From: Candidatus Parcubacteria bacterium
GTDB taxonomy: Bacteria > Patescibacteriota > Minisyncoccia > Minisyncoccales > JAGLUP01
Length of the DNA stretch: 64,000 nucleotides
Direction of reading: 5' to 3'
NCBI GenBank assembly: GCA_023134715.1
Contig: JAGLUP010000003.1
Coordinates: 62,001-126,000, forward strand
How positions within the stretch are numbered: position 1 is the stretch's first letter; each line of letters begins with the position of its first letter. The notes under the pieces are model-generated. The model saw only the letters and a program-made list of their open reading frames with translations. It searched no databases and was not told the origin of the DNA. Positions 35,631 to 44,362 of the stretch are shown here, in pieces. The position numbers and the translations under genes are program-made.

Positions 35631-36731
35631 ATGAAAATAAAAATAGAAAATAAATTAATAGGTGAAAAAAAACCCTGTTTTATAATAGCTGAAGCAGGAG
35701 TTAATCATAACGGCGATTTAGGATTGGCTAAGAAATTAGTTGATGCGGCAAAGAATGCCGGAGTTGATGTTGTGAAATTTCAGACATTTAAGTCGGAAAA
35801 AATCGTAACACCAGACGCTAAACAGGCGAAATACCAGTCAGAAAACATCGGCAAGAAAGAATCGCAATACGCGATGTTGAAAAGGTTAGAATTGCCTTAT
35901 TCTAAGTTCAGAGAATTAAAGGCATATTGCGATCGAAAAGGAATAATTTTTTTATCAACTCCTCATTCTTGCCAGGAAGATGTTGACCTTGTTGCTGAAT
36001 TGTGTCCGGCTATAAAAGTTGGCAGTGGCGACTTGACTAATCTACCGATATTAAAATATATTGCCGGTAAAAAATTGCCAATTATTTTATCAACTGGAAT
36101 GGCAACATTAGAAGAAGTGAGAGAAGCAGTTGAGACGATTCTGTCAATCAATGAGAAATTGATTTTGCTTCATTGTACAACAAACTACCCAACACCTCTT
36201 AATGAGGTCAATCTGAAAGCTATGCTGACAATGGCAAAAGAATTTGATTTACCCGTAGGTTATTCTGACCACACAGAGGGTATAAATGTTTCTTTAGCTG
36301 CTGTTGCTCTCGGTGCTTGCGTTATTGAGAAGCATTTTACATTAGACAGAAATCTTCCCGGACCAGACCACAAGGCATCACTTGAGCCCTTAGAATTAAA
36401 GAAAATGGTTGATGGTATAAGAAATATTGAGAAACGACTAAACCAGAAAGAGAACCTGGATAACATTATTACAGAACTAAATATCCCAGAAGCATTAGGA
36501 AGCGGAATTAAAAAACCCAACCCAAGTGAAATTGAAGTTGCTGAAGTAGCCAGAAAAAGCATTGTTGCCGCTGTAGATATAAAAAAAGGAACAAAAATAG
36601 TAGAAGAAATGTTGATTATAAAGCGACCTGGAATTGGAATTTTGCCAAAATATTTTAATAAAGTCATTGGCAGAATTGTCAAAAAAGACATAAATCAAGA
36701 CACATTAATTGAATTTAAAGATTTAAAATGA
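35631..36731 (+). CDS. neuB: Nonulosonic acid synthase (NeuB/LegI family)
   Basis: A 366-residue enzyme condensing phosphoenolpyruvate with a hexosamine. IIAEAGVNHNGDLGLAKKLVDAA and VVKFQTFKSE begin the TIM barrel. KVGSGDLTNLPILKYIA, GYSDHTEG and ACVIEKHFTLDRNLPGPDHKASL are all NeuB signatures. A C-terminal SAF/antifreeze-like domain occupies about 300-366 (KSIVAAVDIKKGT, IKRPGIGI). Whether the product is neuraminic, legionaminic or another acid cannot be fixed by eye. It overlaps neuC by 4 nt (ATGA). Confidence 0.92.
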   Translation: MKIKIENKLIGEKKPCFIIAEAGVNHNGDLGLAKKLVDAAKNAGVDVVKFQTFKSEKIVTPDAKQAKYQSENIGKKESQYAMLKRLELPYSKFRELKAYCDRKGIIFLSTPHSCQEDVDLVAELCPAIKVGSGDLTNLPILKYIAGKKLPIILSTGMATLEEVREAVETILSINEKLILLHCTTNYPTPLNEVNLKAMLTMAKEFDLPVGYSDHTEGINVSLAAVALGACVIEKHFTLDRNLPGPDHKASLEPLELKKMVDGIRNIEKRLNQKENLDNIITELNIPEALGSGIKKPNPSEIEVAEVARKSIVAAVDIKKGTKIVEEMLIIKRPGIGILPKYFNKVIGRIVKKDINQDTLIEFKDLK

Positions 36732-37870
36732 AAAAAATTCTTTACATTTCAGGAACAAGAGCAGATTATGGTTTGATGAGGCGCGCTTTATTAACTATAA
36801 ATAAGCATCCAAAGTTAGAAGTAGAAGTAATAGCTGCTGGCATGCATTTAATGCCGGAATTTGGCGAGACAATAAAAGAGATTAGAAAAGATAATCTTAA
36901 AATTTATAGAATAGACGCAGTTTATGAAAATGATAATAGAGAATCAAGCTCTTGTTTTATTGGTGAATTTGTTCAACTTTTTGCCAAAAGAATAAAAAGA
37001 ATAAGACCTGATATAATTTTACTTTTAGGCGATAGGGCGGAAATGTTGGGAGGGGCGATAGTAGGGACATATTCAGCAATTCCAGTTATTCATATTCACG
37101 GAGGTGATTTAAGTTTTACTGTTGATGAATTTGTTCGGCACGCTATAACCAAATTATCCCATTTTCATCTTCCTGCGACAAAAAAGTCCGCTGAAAGGAT
37201 AATAAAAATGGGTGAAAATTCTTGGAGAGTGTCTGTTGTCGGCGCGCCAGGGTTAGATGATATTTTAGGCGAAAAATTGTTTTCCAAAAAAGAAATAGCA
37301 AAAAAATATAAATTAGATTTTAATAATCCTGTTTTATTAGTGATACAGCATCCAGTGGTAGAAGAAGATAAGACAATTTTTAAGCAAATAAGTGAGACAA
37401 TGGAGGCAGTAAAGGAAACAGGCCTTCAGTCCATTGTAATTTATCCAAATGCTGATGCTGGCGGAAGGAGTATGATAAAAGTTATTGAAGAATATCGAAA
37501 ATGTTCATTTATTCAAATTTACAAAAGTTTTGCTCGTAAAGATTATTTAAGCTTAATGAATATAGCAAGCGTGATGATTGGGAATTCAAGTTCAGGAATA
37601 ATAGAATCTTCGGTTTTCCATTTGCCTGTGATAAATATAGGAACGAGGCAGAAAGGAAGAGAAAGAAGTGAAAATGTTATTAATGTAGATTATAATAAAG
37701 AGCAAATAAAAAAAGCTATCCAAAAGGCGCTTTATAATAAGAAGTTCAGGGAAAAAGTAAAAAAATGTAAAAATCCTTATGGAAACGGCAATGCCGGAAT
37801 AAAAATCGCTGGTTTGTTAAGCAAGATTAAAATTAACAATAAACTATTGCAAAAACAAATAACTTATTAA
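36728..37870 (+). CDS. neuC: UDP-N-acetylhexosamine 2-epimerase (hydrolysing), NeuC/LegG family
   Basis: A 380-residue GT-B-like epimerase. ILYISGTRADYGLMRRALLTI is the NeuC-type start. GDRAEMLGGAIVGTYSAIPVIHIHGGDLS, RHAITKLSHFHLPATKKSAERI and GNSSSGIIES follow. It releases UDP and gives ManNAc or its 6-deoxy diamino analogue, which feeds NeuB. The gene is coupled to neuB by a 4-nt overlap. Confidence 0.9.
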   Translation: MKKILYISGTRADYGLMRRALLTINKHPKLEVEVIAAGMHLMPEFGETIKEIRKDNLKIYRIDAVYENDNRESSSCFIGEFVQLFAKRIKRIRPDIILLLGDRAEMLGGAIVGTYSAIPVIHIHGGDLSFTVDEFVRHAITKLSHFHLPATKKSAERIIKMGENSWRVSVVGAPGLDDILGEKLFSKKEIAKKYKLDFNNPVLLVIQHPVVEEDKTIFKQISETMEAVKETGLQSIVIYPNADAGGRSMIKVIEEYRKCSFIQIYKSFARKDYLSLMNIASVMIGNSSSGIIESSVFHLPVINIGTRQKGRERSENVINVDYNKEQIKKAIQKALYNKKFREKVKKCKNPYGNGNAGIKIAGLLSKIKINNKLLQKQITY

Positions 37871-37890
37871 TAAAAAATATAAATTTTAGT

Positions 37891-38289
37891 ATGGAAAAAA
37901 GATTTAAAAAATGGAAAAAGCCAAAAATTGAGGATGGAAAATTAACCAAATACAACTGGCTAATCCAAAATAAAAAAAATTTAAAATTAGGAGAATATAC
38001 TGACATAGGAGCATTTACTTATATTAACGCAAAATATGGAGTTGTAATTGAAGATTATGTTCAAATCGGTTCTCATTGTTCAATATATTCTATTTCAACG
38101 ATTGATAACAAAAAAGGAAAAGTAGTTTTAAAAAAGAATTGTAAAATCGGCTCCCATTCTGTGATAATGCCGGGAATTACGGTTGGTGAAAATTCAGTTG
38201 TTGGGGCTTTTAGTTTTGTAAATAAAGATGTTCCTAAAAATACATTAGTTTTAGGAGTTCCTATAAAAATAGTAAAAAAATATGAATAA
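37891..38289 (+). CDS. Hexapeptide-repeat acyltransferase
   Basis: A 132-residue left-handed beta-helix protein. Hexapeptide repeats run through LGEYTDIGAFTYINAKYGVVIEDYVQIGSHCSI and VVLKKNCKIGSHSVIMPGITVGENSVVGAFSFV. The short length and position next to neuB/neuC and an aminotransferase fit N- or O-acetylation of a nonulosonate precursor (NeuD/LegH-like role), inferred from context. It overlaps the next gene by 8 nt. Confidence 0.8.
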   Translation: MEKRFKKWKKPKIEDGKLTKYNWLIQNKKNLKLGEYTDIGAFTYINAKYGVVIEDYVQIGSHCSIYSISTIDNKKGKVVLKKNCKIGSHSVIMPGITVGENSVVGAFSFVNKDVPKNTLVLGVPIKIVKKYE

Positions 38290-39757
38290 AGAAATCAATG
38301 CCATTACTTTAAAAGAAGATGCTACTATTAAAGAAGCAATGGAGTCCATTGATAAATCCGGTATGGGATTTGTTTTGATAATCAATAAAGACAAAAAAAT
38401 TCTTGGAATGGCAAGTGACGGAGATATACGTAAAGCTTTATTGTATAGAGAAAAGTTTGAATCTTTAATAAAAAATATAATGGTTAAGGAGCCGATTACA
38501 GCGCTAAAGGAAACTCCGGCGATAGAATTATTAAACATAATGCTTGAAAAAAGCATTAGAGCGATACCTATTGTTGATATTAATAAAACATTAATTGATG
38601 TAGTTTTATTATCAGAATTAAAAAGCATTCCTCTTTCAAATCCTGACATAAGCAATAAAGAAGTTGAAATTATAAGTCAGGTTTTAGGTACGCCGTTTTT
38701 AAGTATTGGGCCCAAGGTGGAAGAATTCGAGGAAAAAATAGCAGATTACATAGGAGTAAAACACGCCATAGCCGTAAATAGCGGAACAAGCGGGCTTCAT
38801 TTATGCGTTAGAGGTTTAGATATTAAAGATGGAGACGAGATAATCACTGCCCCTTTTAGTTTTATTGCTTCGGCAAATTGCGCTTTATTTGAAAGAGCAA
38901 ATCCAGTATTTGTTGATATAGACAAAGATAATCTATGTATTAATGCTGACAAAATTGAAGAAAAAATTACAAAAAAAACTAAAGCAATATTGCCTGTCCA
39001 TATATTTGGTCATCCATGCGAAATGGATAAAATTATGGAAATTGCCAAACATTATAATTTAGCGGTAATTGAAGATGCCTGCGAAGCATTAGGGACAGAA
39101 TACAAGAATAAAAAAGCTGGATCCTTTGGTGACGCCGGGGTTTTTGCCTTTTATCCAAATAAACAAATCACTACAGGAGAAGGAGGAATGATTGTTACAA
39201 ATAATGGAAAAATAGCAGATTTATGCAGAAGCATGCGCAATCAGGGCAGAAACGAAGATGACAAACACTCATTAGAACATATAAGGTTGGGTTATAATTA
39301 TAGGATGAGCGAATTGAGCGCAGCTCTTGGCGTGGCACAGATGAATAGAGTTGATGAGATATTAGAAAAAAGGCAAAGAATAGCTAATTTTTACAATAAA
39401 AGATTAGAAAAAATAGATGGTATAAAAATTCCTTATATCGGACCCAATATAAATATGAGCTGGTTTGTCTATGTTATAAAGTTAGACGATAAACGATTTT
39501 CTAAAAAAGGTAGAGATCAAATTATAGAAAAATTAAACGCAAAGGGAATTAATTGTCGAAATTATTTTTCTCCCATTCATTTAGAATCTTTTTATATAGA
39601 AATGTTTGGCTATAAAAAAGGGGATTTTCCAATTACAGAATGTGTCTCTGATTCAACCATTGCTTTACCTTTTTATAACAATTTAACAGAAGAAGAAATT
39701 GATTATATTTGTAAAAATCTTGAGAGCATAATAAATTTTTTTAAAATTTCTTCATAA
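38282..39757 (+). CDS. CBS-domain pair fused to a DegT/DnrJ/EryC1 aminotransferase
   Basis: A 491-residue fusion. Residues 1-118 are two CBS motifs (TIKEAMESIDKSGMGFVLII, ILGMASDGDIRKALL, then ELLNIMLEKSIRAIPIVD). Residues 125-491 form a complete PLP-dependent sugar aminotransferase: FLSIGPKVEEFEEKIADYIG, AVNSGTSGLHLCVRG, AVIEDACEALGTEYK and the Schiff-base Lys in FYPNKQITTGEGGM. In legionaminic-acid loci the same kind of CBS pair normally sits on the PtmE nucleotidyltransferase. Here it may let a nucleotide control transamination at C4 of the sugar (LegC/PseC-type step). Function of the fusion is inference. Confidence 0.85.
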   Translation: MNKEINAITLKEDATIKEAMESIDKSGMGFVLIINKDKKILGMASDGDIRKALLYREKFESLIKNIMVKEPITALKETPAIELLNIMLEKSIRAIPIVDINKTLIDVVLLSELKSIPLSNPDISNKEVEIISQVLGTPFLSIGPKVEEFEEKIADYIGVKHAIAVNSGTSGLHLCVRGLDIKDGDEIITAPFSFIASANCALFERANPVFVDIDKDNLCINADKIEEKITKKTKAILPVHIFGHPCEMDKIMEIAKHYNLAVIEDACEALGTEYKNKKAGSFGDAGVFAFYPNKQITTGEGGMIVTNNGKIADLCRSMRNQGRNEDDKHSLEHIRLGYNYRMSELSAALGVAQMNRVDEILEKRQRIANFYNKRLEKIDGIKIPYIGPNINMSWFVYVIKLDDKRFSKKGRDQIIEKLNAKGINCRNYFSPIHLESFYIEMFGYKKGDFPITECVSDSTIALPFYNNLTEEEIDYICKNLESIINFFKISS

Positions 39758-39762
39758 AAATA

Positions 39763-41214
39763 ATGCCAAAAGAGCTTATAAAAAATACAGGAATTTATAT
39801 CGCTATTGGTTTTCTTGGTCAGGGACTAATTTTTTTACTTTGGATTATTTTAGCTTGGTGGATAGCTCCTTCGCAAATTGGCATATACGCATTAGTGATG
39901 TTTGTTATTGAATTTTTCAGCGCTCTTAGTATTTTTGGCTTGGATTCAGCAATAACTAGATTTTATTATACTAAAGAAAAAGTTTTTGTTATTTTCAATA
40001 ATGCTTTGACTATTTTTATTGCCACTAGTGTTCTCTCTTTGTTTTTATTTTTTTTAACAGCAAAAATAATACCTGTTTTTATCTCTGGACTTTCAAATAT
40101 TTTAGAGGAAAATTTATTTTTATTTTTAGCTATAATTTTTACCAATTCATTATTTAATTTTATTCTTGTTCACTATGCCGCTCTTAAAAAAGTTATTTCT
40201 TACGCAAGGTTTCAAACATTAAAAGTGTTGTCTTTTTGTTTTTTCTCTCTTGTTTTAGTTTATTTTGGTTTCGGAATTTTGGGAATATTTTCTGCTCTTT
40301 TGTTTTCTTCTTTATTAATAATAGTTCTATTTTTAATCAAGGAACGGAGGATAATATCATTTCGGATTAGTTCTTTTGAGGGCGTGAAAAATATAACTTC
40401 CTACGCATTTCCTTTAATGCTGCATAGTTCTTTAGTAATTATTATTTTGTATTTTAGTCGGATTTTACTTGATAAATATACAGATTTAGTTACTTTGGGT
40501 GTTTATAGTTTCTTTTTATTACTTGTTTTACAGGTTAATGGTCTTTGGAGCAGTTTTAATAGAGCATGGCTGCCGGAAGTTTTTTCTAAACTTTTAGATG
40601 ACAAAAAAAAGGCGATTGAGAAGGTTAATTCCATGGTATTTTTTTTAAGCTTTATTTATTTGTTGGGATTTGCTTTTTTAATCATTATTGGAGAACTGTT
40701 TTTATTTAAATTAATACTTAAAGAAGTATATTTAACAAACATTCACCTTTTTTATATTCTTTTACTCGGACCATTGATTGGAGCAATATCCATAGCTCTT
40801 TACCCTTTATATTATTATAAAAACGAGACAAAAAGAATTTTGTTTATTTCAATTTTACTTTCAGGAATTAATATTACATTAACATTTTTTATGATTAAGT
40901 TTTTTAGAGAAACTGGAGCGGCAGTAAGTTATTTCATTATGTCGTCTTTAGCCGCTTTTATATACTTTTTCGTGTTTAAAAACATAATGCCTATTTCTTC
41001 AAAAGTTATCAATTGGACATTTTTTCTTTCAATAATAATGGCAATTAATGCCGCGTTGTTAATAAAAACTTCTTCTTCTATTTTATTCTTAATTTTTATT
41101 ATTATAAGCGCTGTTTTAGCTTATAAACTGGGGGATTTATCAAAAAAGAAAGATTTGTTTTTTTATTTTTTTAAAAAAATAACAGGGAAAATAAATAATA
41201 AAATAATAAACTAA
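39763..41214 (+). CDS. Wzx-type polysaccharide flippase
   Basis: A 483-residue MATE/MVF-fold membrane protein with about 12-14 helices. GIYIAIGFLGQGLIFLLWIILAWWIAPSQIGIYALV is the typical first repeat of polysaccharide-biosynthesis exporters. It flips the undecaprenyl-linked glycan unit to the outside. It starts 5 nt after the aminotransferase and is followed by an SDR after 2 nt, all in one operon. Confidence 0.88.
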   Translation: MPKELIKNTGIYIAIGFLGQGLIFLLWIILAWWIAPSQIGIYALVMFVIEFFSALSIFGLDSAITRFYYTKEKVFVIFNNALTIFIATSVLSLFLFFLTAKIIPVFISGLSNILEENLFLFLAIIFTNSLFNFILVHYAALKKVISYARFQTLKVLSFCFFSLVLVYFGFGILGIFSALLFSSLLIIVLFLIKERRIISFRISSFEGVKNITSYAFPLMLHSSLVIIILYFSRILLDKYTDLVTLGVYSFFLLLVLQVNGLWSSFNRAWLPEVFSKLLDDKKKAIEKVNSMVFFLSFIYLLGFAFLIIIGELFLFKLILKEVYLTNIHLFYILLLGPLIGAISIALYPLYYYKNETKRILFISILLSGINITLTFFMIKFFRETGAAVSYFIMSSLAAFIYFFVFKNIMPISSKVINWTFFLSIIMAINAALLIKTSSSILFLIFIIISAVLAYKLGDLSKKKDLFFYFFKKITGKINNKIIN

Positions 41215-41216
41215 TT

Positions 41217-42248
41217 ATGAAAATTTTAGTAACAGGCGGATGCGGTTTTCTTGGCTCTCATGTTTGCGAGTATTATGCCAGAAAAGGAGACGATGTGGTT
41301 TCTTTTGACAACATGACGAAGCAAGAGCTGATGAGAACCGGTTATGCCGCTGAATCTGCGAGAAATTATAATTGGAATTTACTCAAAGGGTTGGGAGTAA
41401 AATTAATCAAGGGAGACATCAGAGATTATTCTCATTTATTAGAATCAACAAAAGGATGTGATTTTATTATTCACACCGCTGCTCAGCCAGCTATGACAAT
41501 AAGCTGGGAGGACCCAGACCTTGATTTTTCCACCAATGTTTTAGGGACATTTAATGTTTTGAAAACAGCTCGCGAATATAAAATTCCACTGGTTTCCTGC
41601 GCCACAGTCCATATCTATGGAAATGAGATAAATAAAGGATTAGCAGAAAAAGAGACCCGGTATTCCCGCGAGCCAGCAGAGATAGATGAAGAATATCCAG
41701 TAATGAGGGGACTTTTAACTCCTTTGCATGCTTCAAAAAGAGCGGCCGAACTTTATGTACAGGCCTTTATAGACACTTATCAATTAGAGGCGGCCAGTTT
41801 TCGCTTAACAGGCATTTATGGGCCTAATCAATTTGGAGGAGAAGATCATGGCTGGGTCGCTAATTTCGCGATTAGAGCCGCGATGGGGAAGCCGATTAAT
41901 ATATATGGCAATGGCAAGCAGGTAAGAGATATTTTATACGCTCCAGACGCTGTTTTGGCTTTTGACGCTTTCTATAAAACCAGAAAGTCCGGAATTTATA
42001 ATATCGGAGGGAGCTATAAAACATCAATATCATTGATTGAGTGCGTTGAGCTTATAAAAGAAATTACCGGCAAAGAAATAAAAGTAAATTTTTGCCCTGA
42101 TAGATTAGGAGATTTGCGATATTTTATCTGTGATACTTCCAAAGCCAAGCAGAATCTTGATTGGCAGGCAGATGTTCTACCAAAAGACGGCGTATCTAAT
42201 TTGATTGATTGGATTAAAGAAAATATCAATTTATTTAAAGTAGATTAA
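41217..42248 (+). CDS. Extended SDR, CDP-paratose/tyvelose epimerase-like, catalytic Tyr absent
   Basis: A 343-residue NAD-binding sugar epimerase or dehydratase homologue. ILVTGGCGFLGSHVCEYYARKGDDV binds the cofactor, and AAQPAMTISWEDPDLDFSTNVLGT and RLTGIYGPNQFGGEDHGWVANFAI resemble CDP-paratose 2-epimerases. At the YxxxK site the sequence is TPLHASK: Lys174 is kept but the usual Tyr is Leu170. Either a different residue provides acid/base chemistry or the enzyme is altered. The flanking flippase and nucleotidyltransferase place it in nucleotide-sugar modification. Confidence 0.8.
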   Translation: MKILVTGGCGFLGSHVCEYYARKGDDVVSFDNMTKQELMRTGYAAESARNYNWNLLKGLGVKLIKGDIRDYSHLLESTKGCDFIIHTAAQPAMTISWEDPDLDFSTNVLGTFNVLKTAREYKIPLVSCATVHIYGNEINKGLAEKETRYSREPAEIDEEYPVMRGLLTPLHASKRAAELYVQAFIDTYQLEAASFRLTGIYGPNQFGGEDHGWVANFAIRAAMGKPINIYGNGKQVRDILYAPDAVLAFDAFYKTRKSGIYNIGGSYKTSISLIECVELIKEITGKEIKVNFCPDRLGDLRYFICDTSKAKQNLDWQADVLPKDGVSNLIDWIKENINLFKVD

Positions 42249-42262
42249 ATTTTTCAAAAATT

Positions 42263-42997
42263 ATGAAAGTTTTAATTTTAGCCGGCGGCAGAGGGAGTCG
42301 CTTTAATAAAATAACAGAATCTCAGAACAAGTGTATGTTGAAGGTGGGAGGAAAGCCATTAATTGAATATAGTCTGGATATTGCGGGAAATCTTGAAATT
42401 AGCGAAATTGTCATAGTGGTTGGACATAAAGCCGAACAAATAATGAATGCTTACGGGGATCAATATAGCAATAAGCCGATAAAATATGTTGTTCAACCGA
42501 AACAAAAAGGACTTGTTCACGCAATTAACTGCGCGAAAGAAGTAATAGGGAATGAGGATTTTATATTGATGCTGGGAGATGAATTAATGTTGAGAGCCAA
42601 TCATAATGAGATAATTAGAGAATATCATGATGATGAAAATCTTTTTGGGATTTGCGGGGTGGTAAATGTTGAAAATAAAGATTTAATTAAAAAAACCTAC
42701 ACGGTTATTCAGGGAGAAGATGATAAAATTTTTAGATTGATAGAAAAACCGTCGAATCCAATGAATAATATTATGGGCACAGGAAATTGTGTATTCAATA
42801 ATAAAATATTTTCCTATATCAATCAGACCCCCATTAACCAAAGAAGAGGAGAGAAAGAACTGGTCGACCTGATACAATGCGCTATTGATGATGGAAATAT
42901 GGTTAAATCTTCTATCATTTGCGACCAATATGTTAATGTTAATTCTATGAGAGAACTTGATGAATCAAAATCATATTTTACTCATTTTTCATCATGA
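42263..42997 (+). CDS. Sugar-phosphate nucleotidylyltransferase
   Basis: A 244-residue NTP-transferase. VLILAGGRGSRFNKITESQNKCMLKVGGKPLIEY contains the nucleotide-binding GGxGxR motif and the substrate Lys. VQPKQKGLVHAINCA and FILMLGDELM are typical of the RmlA-like fold. There is no C-terminal left-handed helix, and no CBS domain (compare the fused CBS pair at 38282). The NTP and sugar cannot be told. The stop overlaps the next start (ATGA). Confidence 0.85.
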   Translation: MKVLILAGGRGSRFNKITESQNKCMLKVGGKPLIEYSLDIAGNLEISEIVIVVGHKAEQIMNAYGDQYSNKPIKYVVQPKQKGLVHAINCAKEVIGNEDFILMLGDELMLRANHNEIIREYHDDENLFGICGVVNVENKDLIKKTYTVIQGEDDKIFRLIEKPSNPMNNIMGTGNCVFNNKIFSYINQTPINQRRGEKELVDLIQCAIDDGNMVKSSIICDQYVNVNSMRELDESKSYFTHFSS

Positions 42998-44361
42998 AAG
43001 TGCTTTTTTACACTAACAATCTTAGGTCGTTTCGGGCTAGTTTAATCGGGCACCTTTTTGAGATTGCCCAAGTTTATCCTACAATATTACTTTCTGAAGA
43101 ATTGGATTCAGAAACTGAAACGGCTGTTAAGAATAAAGAATTATTTCCCAAACTGGAGAAAATTATTCCAGTTAGACAATTTACCGGACCAGAAATGAAT
43201 TTGTTTGACAGGAATAAGCATTTTTACAGGTTGGCGGAAGAGATTATTAAAGAGTATAAGCCAGATGTTGTTATTTTAGGAAGCGATATGCAATTTATTT
43301 TTGAATTATATCTTGCAAGGTTTGCAAAAGAAACAAACGCCCTTGTTCTTAGCATGCAGGCGCTTTATACTTTTAACGATATAGTCATACAAACGAAGTG
43401 GGTAGATTTGACTAATGCCTATTTAAGATTTCCTTTATTTTTACCTTTATGGTTCCGTCTTTTTCTTGTAAAGTGCAGGAAATATTTCGGTCATTTTTTG
43501 TATTATTGGATTTTACCCATATTGGCGAGAGAAAAACCATTTTTTGGAAAATCAAGTTTTATTCTTAGGAAAGGTCTTCACGGAATGAGAGACGCAGACT
43601 ATCAGATTGTTTTTTCAAAAAGAGATTATCTCACATTTCGCAATGTATATCTTAAATATGGCGTTCCTGTTGAGAAATTATATATCCTATCTCATCCCTT
43701 AGCACGAGAGATAAGAGAATTTTTTGAAAGAGTATATTTTAGTAAATTTAGAGAATATAAAAAAGATGAAAATAATACAAAAATTATAGCCATAATGCTG
43801 CCGGAAACAAAAATAGGATTTAAGAGAAAGGATTATTCTTTAATTCCGGGAGAAAAAAAAGAAAAAGTTTGGCTTGAAATTATTGAATCAATAAATCAAA
43901 TTTTTCCTGAATACAAAATTTTTATAAAACCTCATCCAGATAATAAAAATATCAAAAGAATTAAAGAAAAATTTGAATCTATTTCCGATAATATTAAAGT
44001 TGTAAATCCTCAAGAACCAGCGGATAAATATATTGAAATAGCGGATATTGTTATTGGTTTGCCATTATCAGCAAGCTCTACTCTTTTTACCGCTTCTCTC
44101 CAGTGTCCGGGAAAACCGATAATTTCATTAGATTTTCATAAGGAGCTTTTAGGAGATGTGTATCAAAACTTTAATGGAATTGCATATATTGACAATAAAG
44201 ATAAATTTCTTAATCTTTTAAAGCTAATTCGGGATAATAGATATTATATAAAAAAAGATTTCAATAAAATAAATAAAACAAAATTAGAGACAACTGAATT
44301 TTTAAACACCGTAGAGATGTTAAAATATTTAGCTTGTGAAAACAAAAAAAAAGTATTATAA
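42994..44361 (+). CDS. GT-B glycosyltransferase, possible sialyltransferase-like
   Basis: A 455-residue protein without an assigned family by eye. The N-terminal half looks like a Rossmann domain (FYTNNLRSFRASLIGHLFEIAQ). The C-terminal half has YKIFIKPHPDNKN (an HP motif, about 306-318) and VIGLPLSASSTLFTASL (a Ser-rich motif). HP and Ser-Ser motifs mark bacterial sialyl/polysialyltransferases (GT38/GT52) and CDP-glycerol transferases. With a CMP-nonulosonate pathway 3-11 kb upstream, transfer of the nonulosonate is a reasonable hypothesis. Confidence 0.6.
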   Translation: MKVLFYTNNLRSFRASLIGHLFEIAQVYPTILLSEELDSETETAVKNKELFPKLEKIIPVRQFTGPEMNLFDRNKHFYRLAEEIIKEYKPDVVILGSDMQFIFELYLARFAKETNALVLSMQALYTFNDIVIQTKWVDLTNAYLRFPLFLPLWFRLFLVKCRKYFGHFLYYWILPILAREKPFFGKSSFILRKGLHGMRDADYQIVFSKRDYLTFRNVYLKYGVPVEKLYILSHPLAREIREFFERVYFSKFREYKKDENNTKIIAIMLPETKIGFKRKDYSLIPGEKKEKVWLEIIESINQIFPEYKIFIKPHPDNKNIKRIKEKFESISDNIKVVNPQEPADKYIEIADIVIGLPLSASSTLFTASLQCPGKPIISLDFHKELLGDVYQNFNGIAYIDNKDKFLNLLKLIRDNRYYIKKDFNKINKTKLETTEFLNTVEMLKYLACENKKKVL

Positions 44362-44362
44362 T

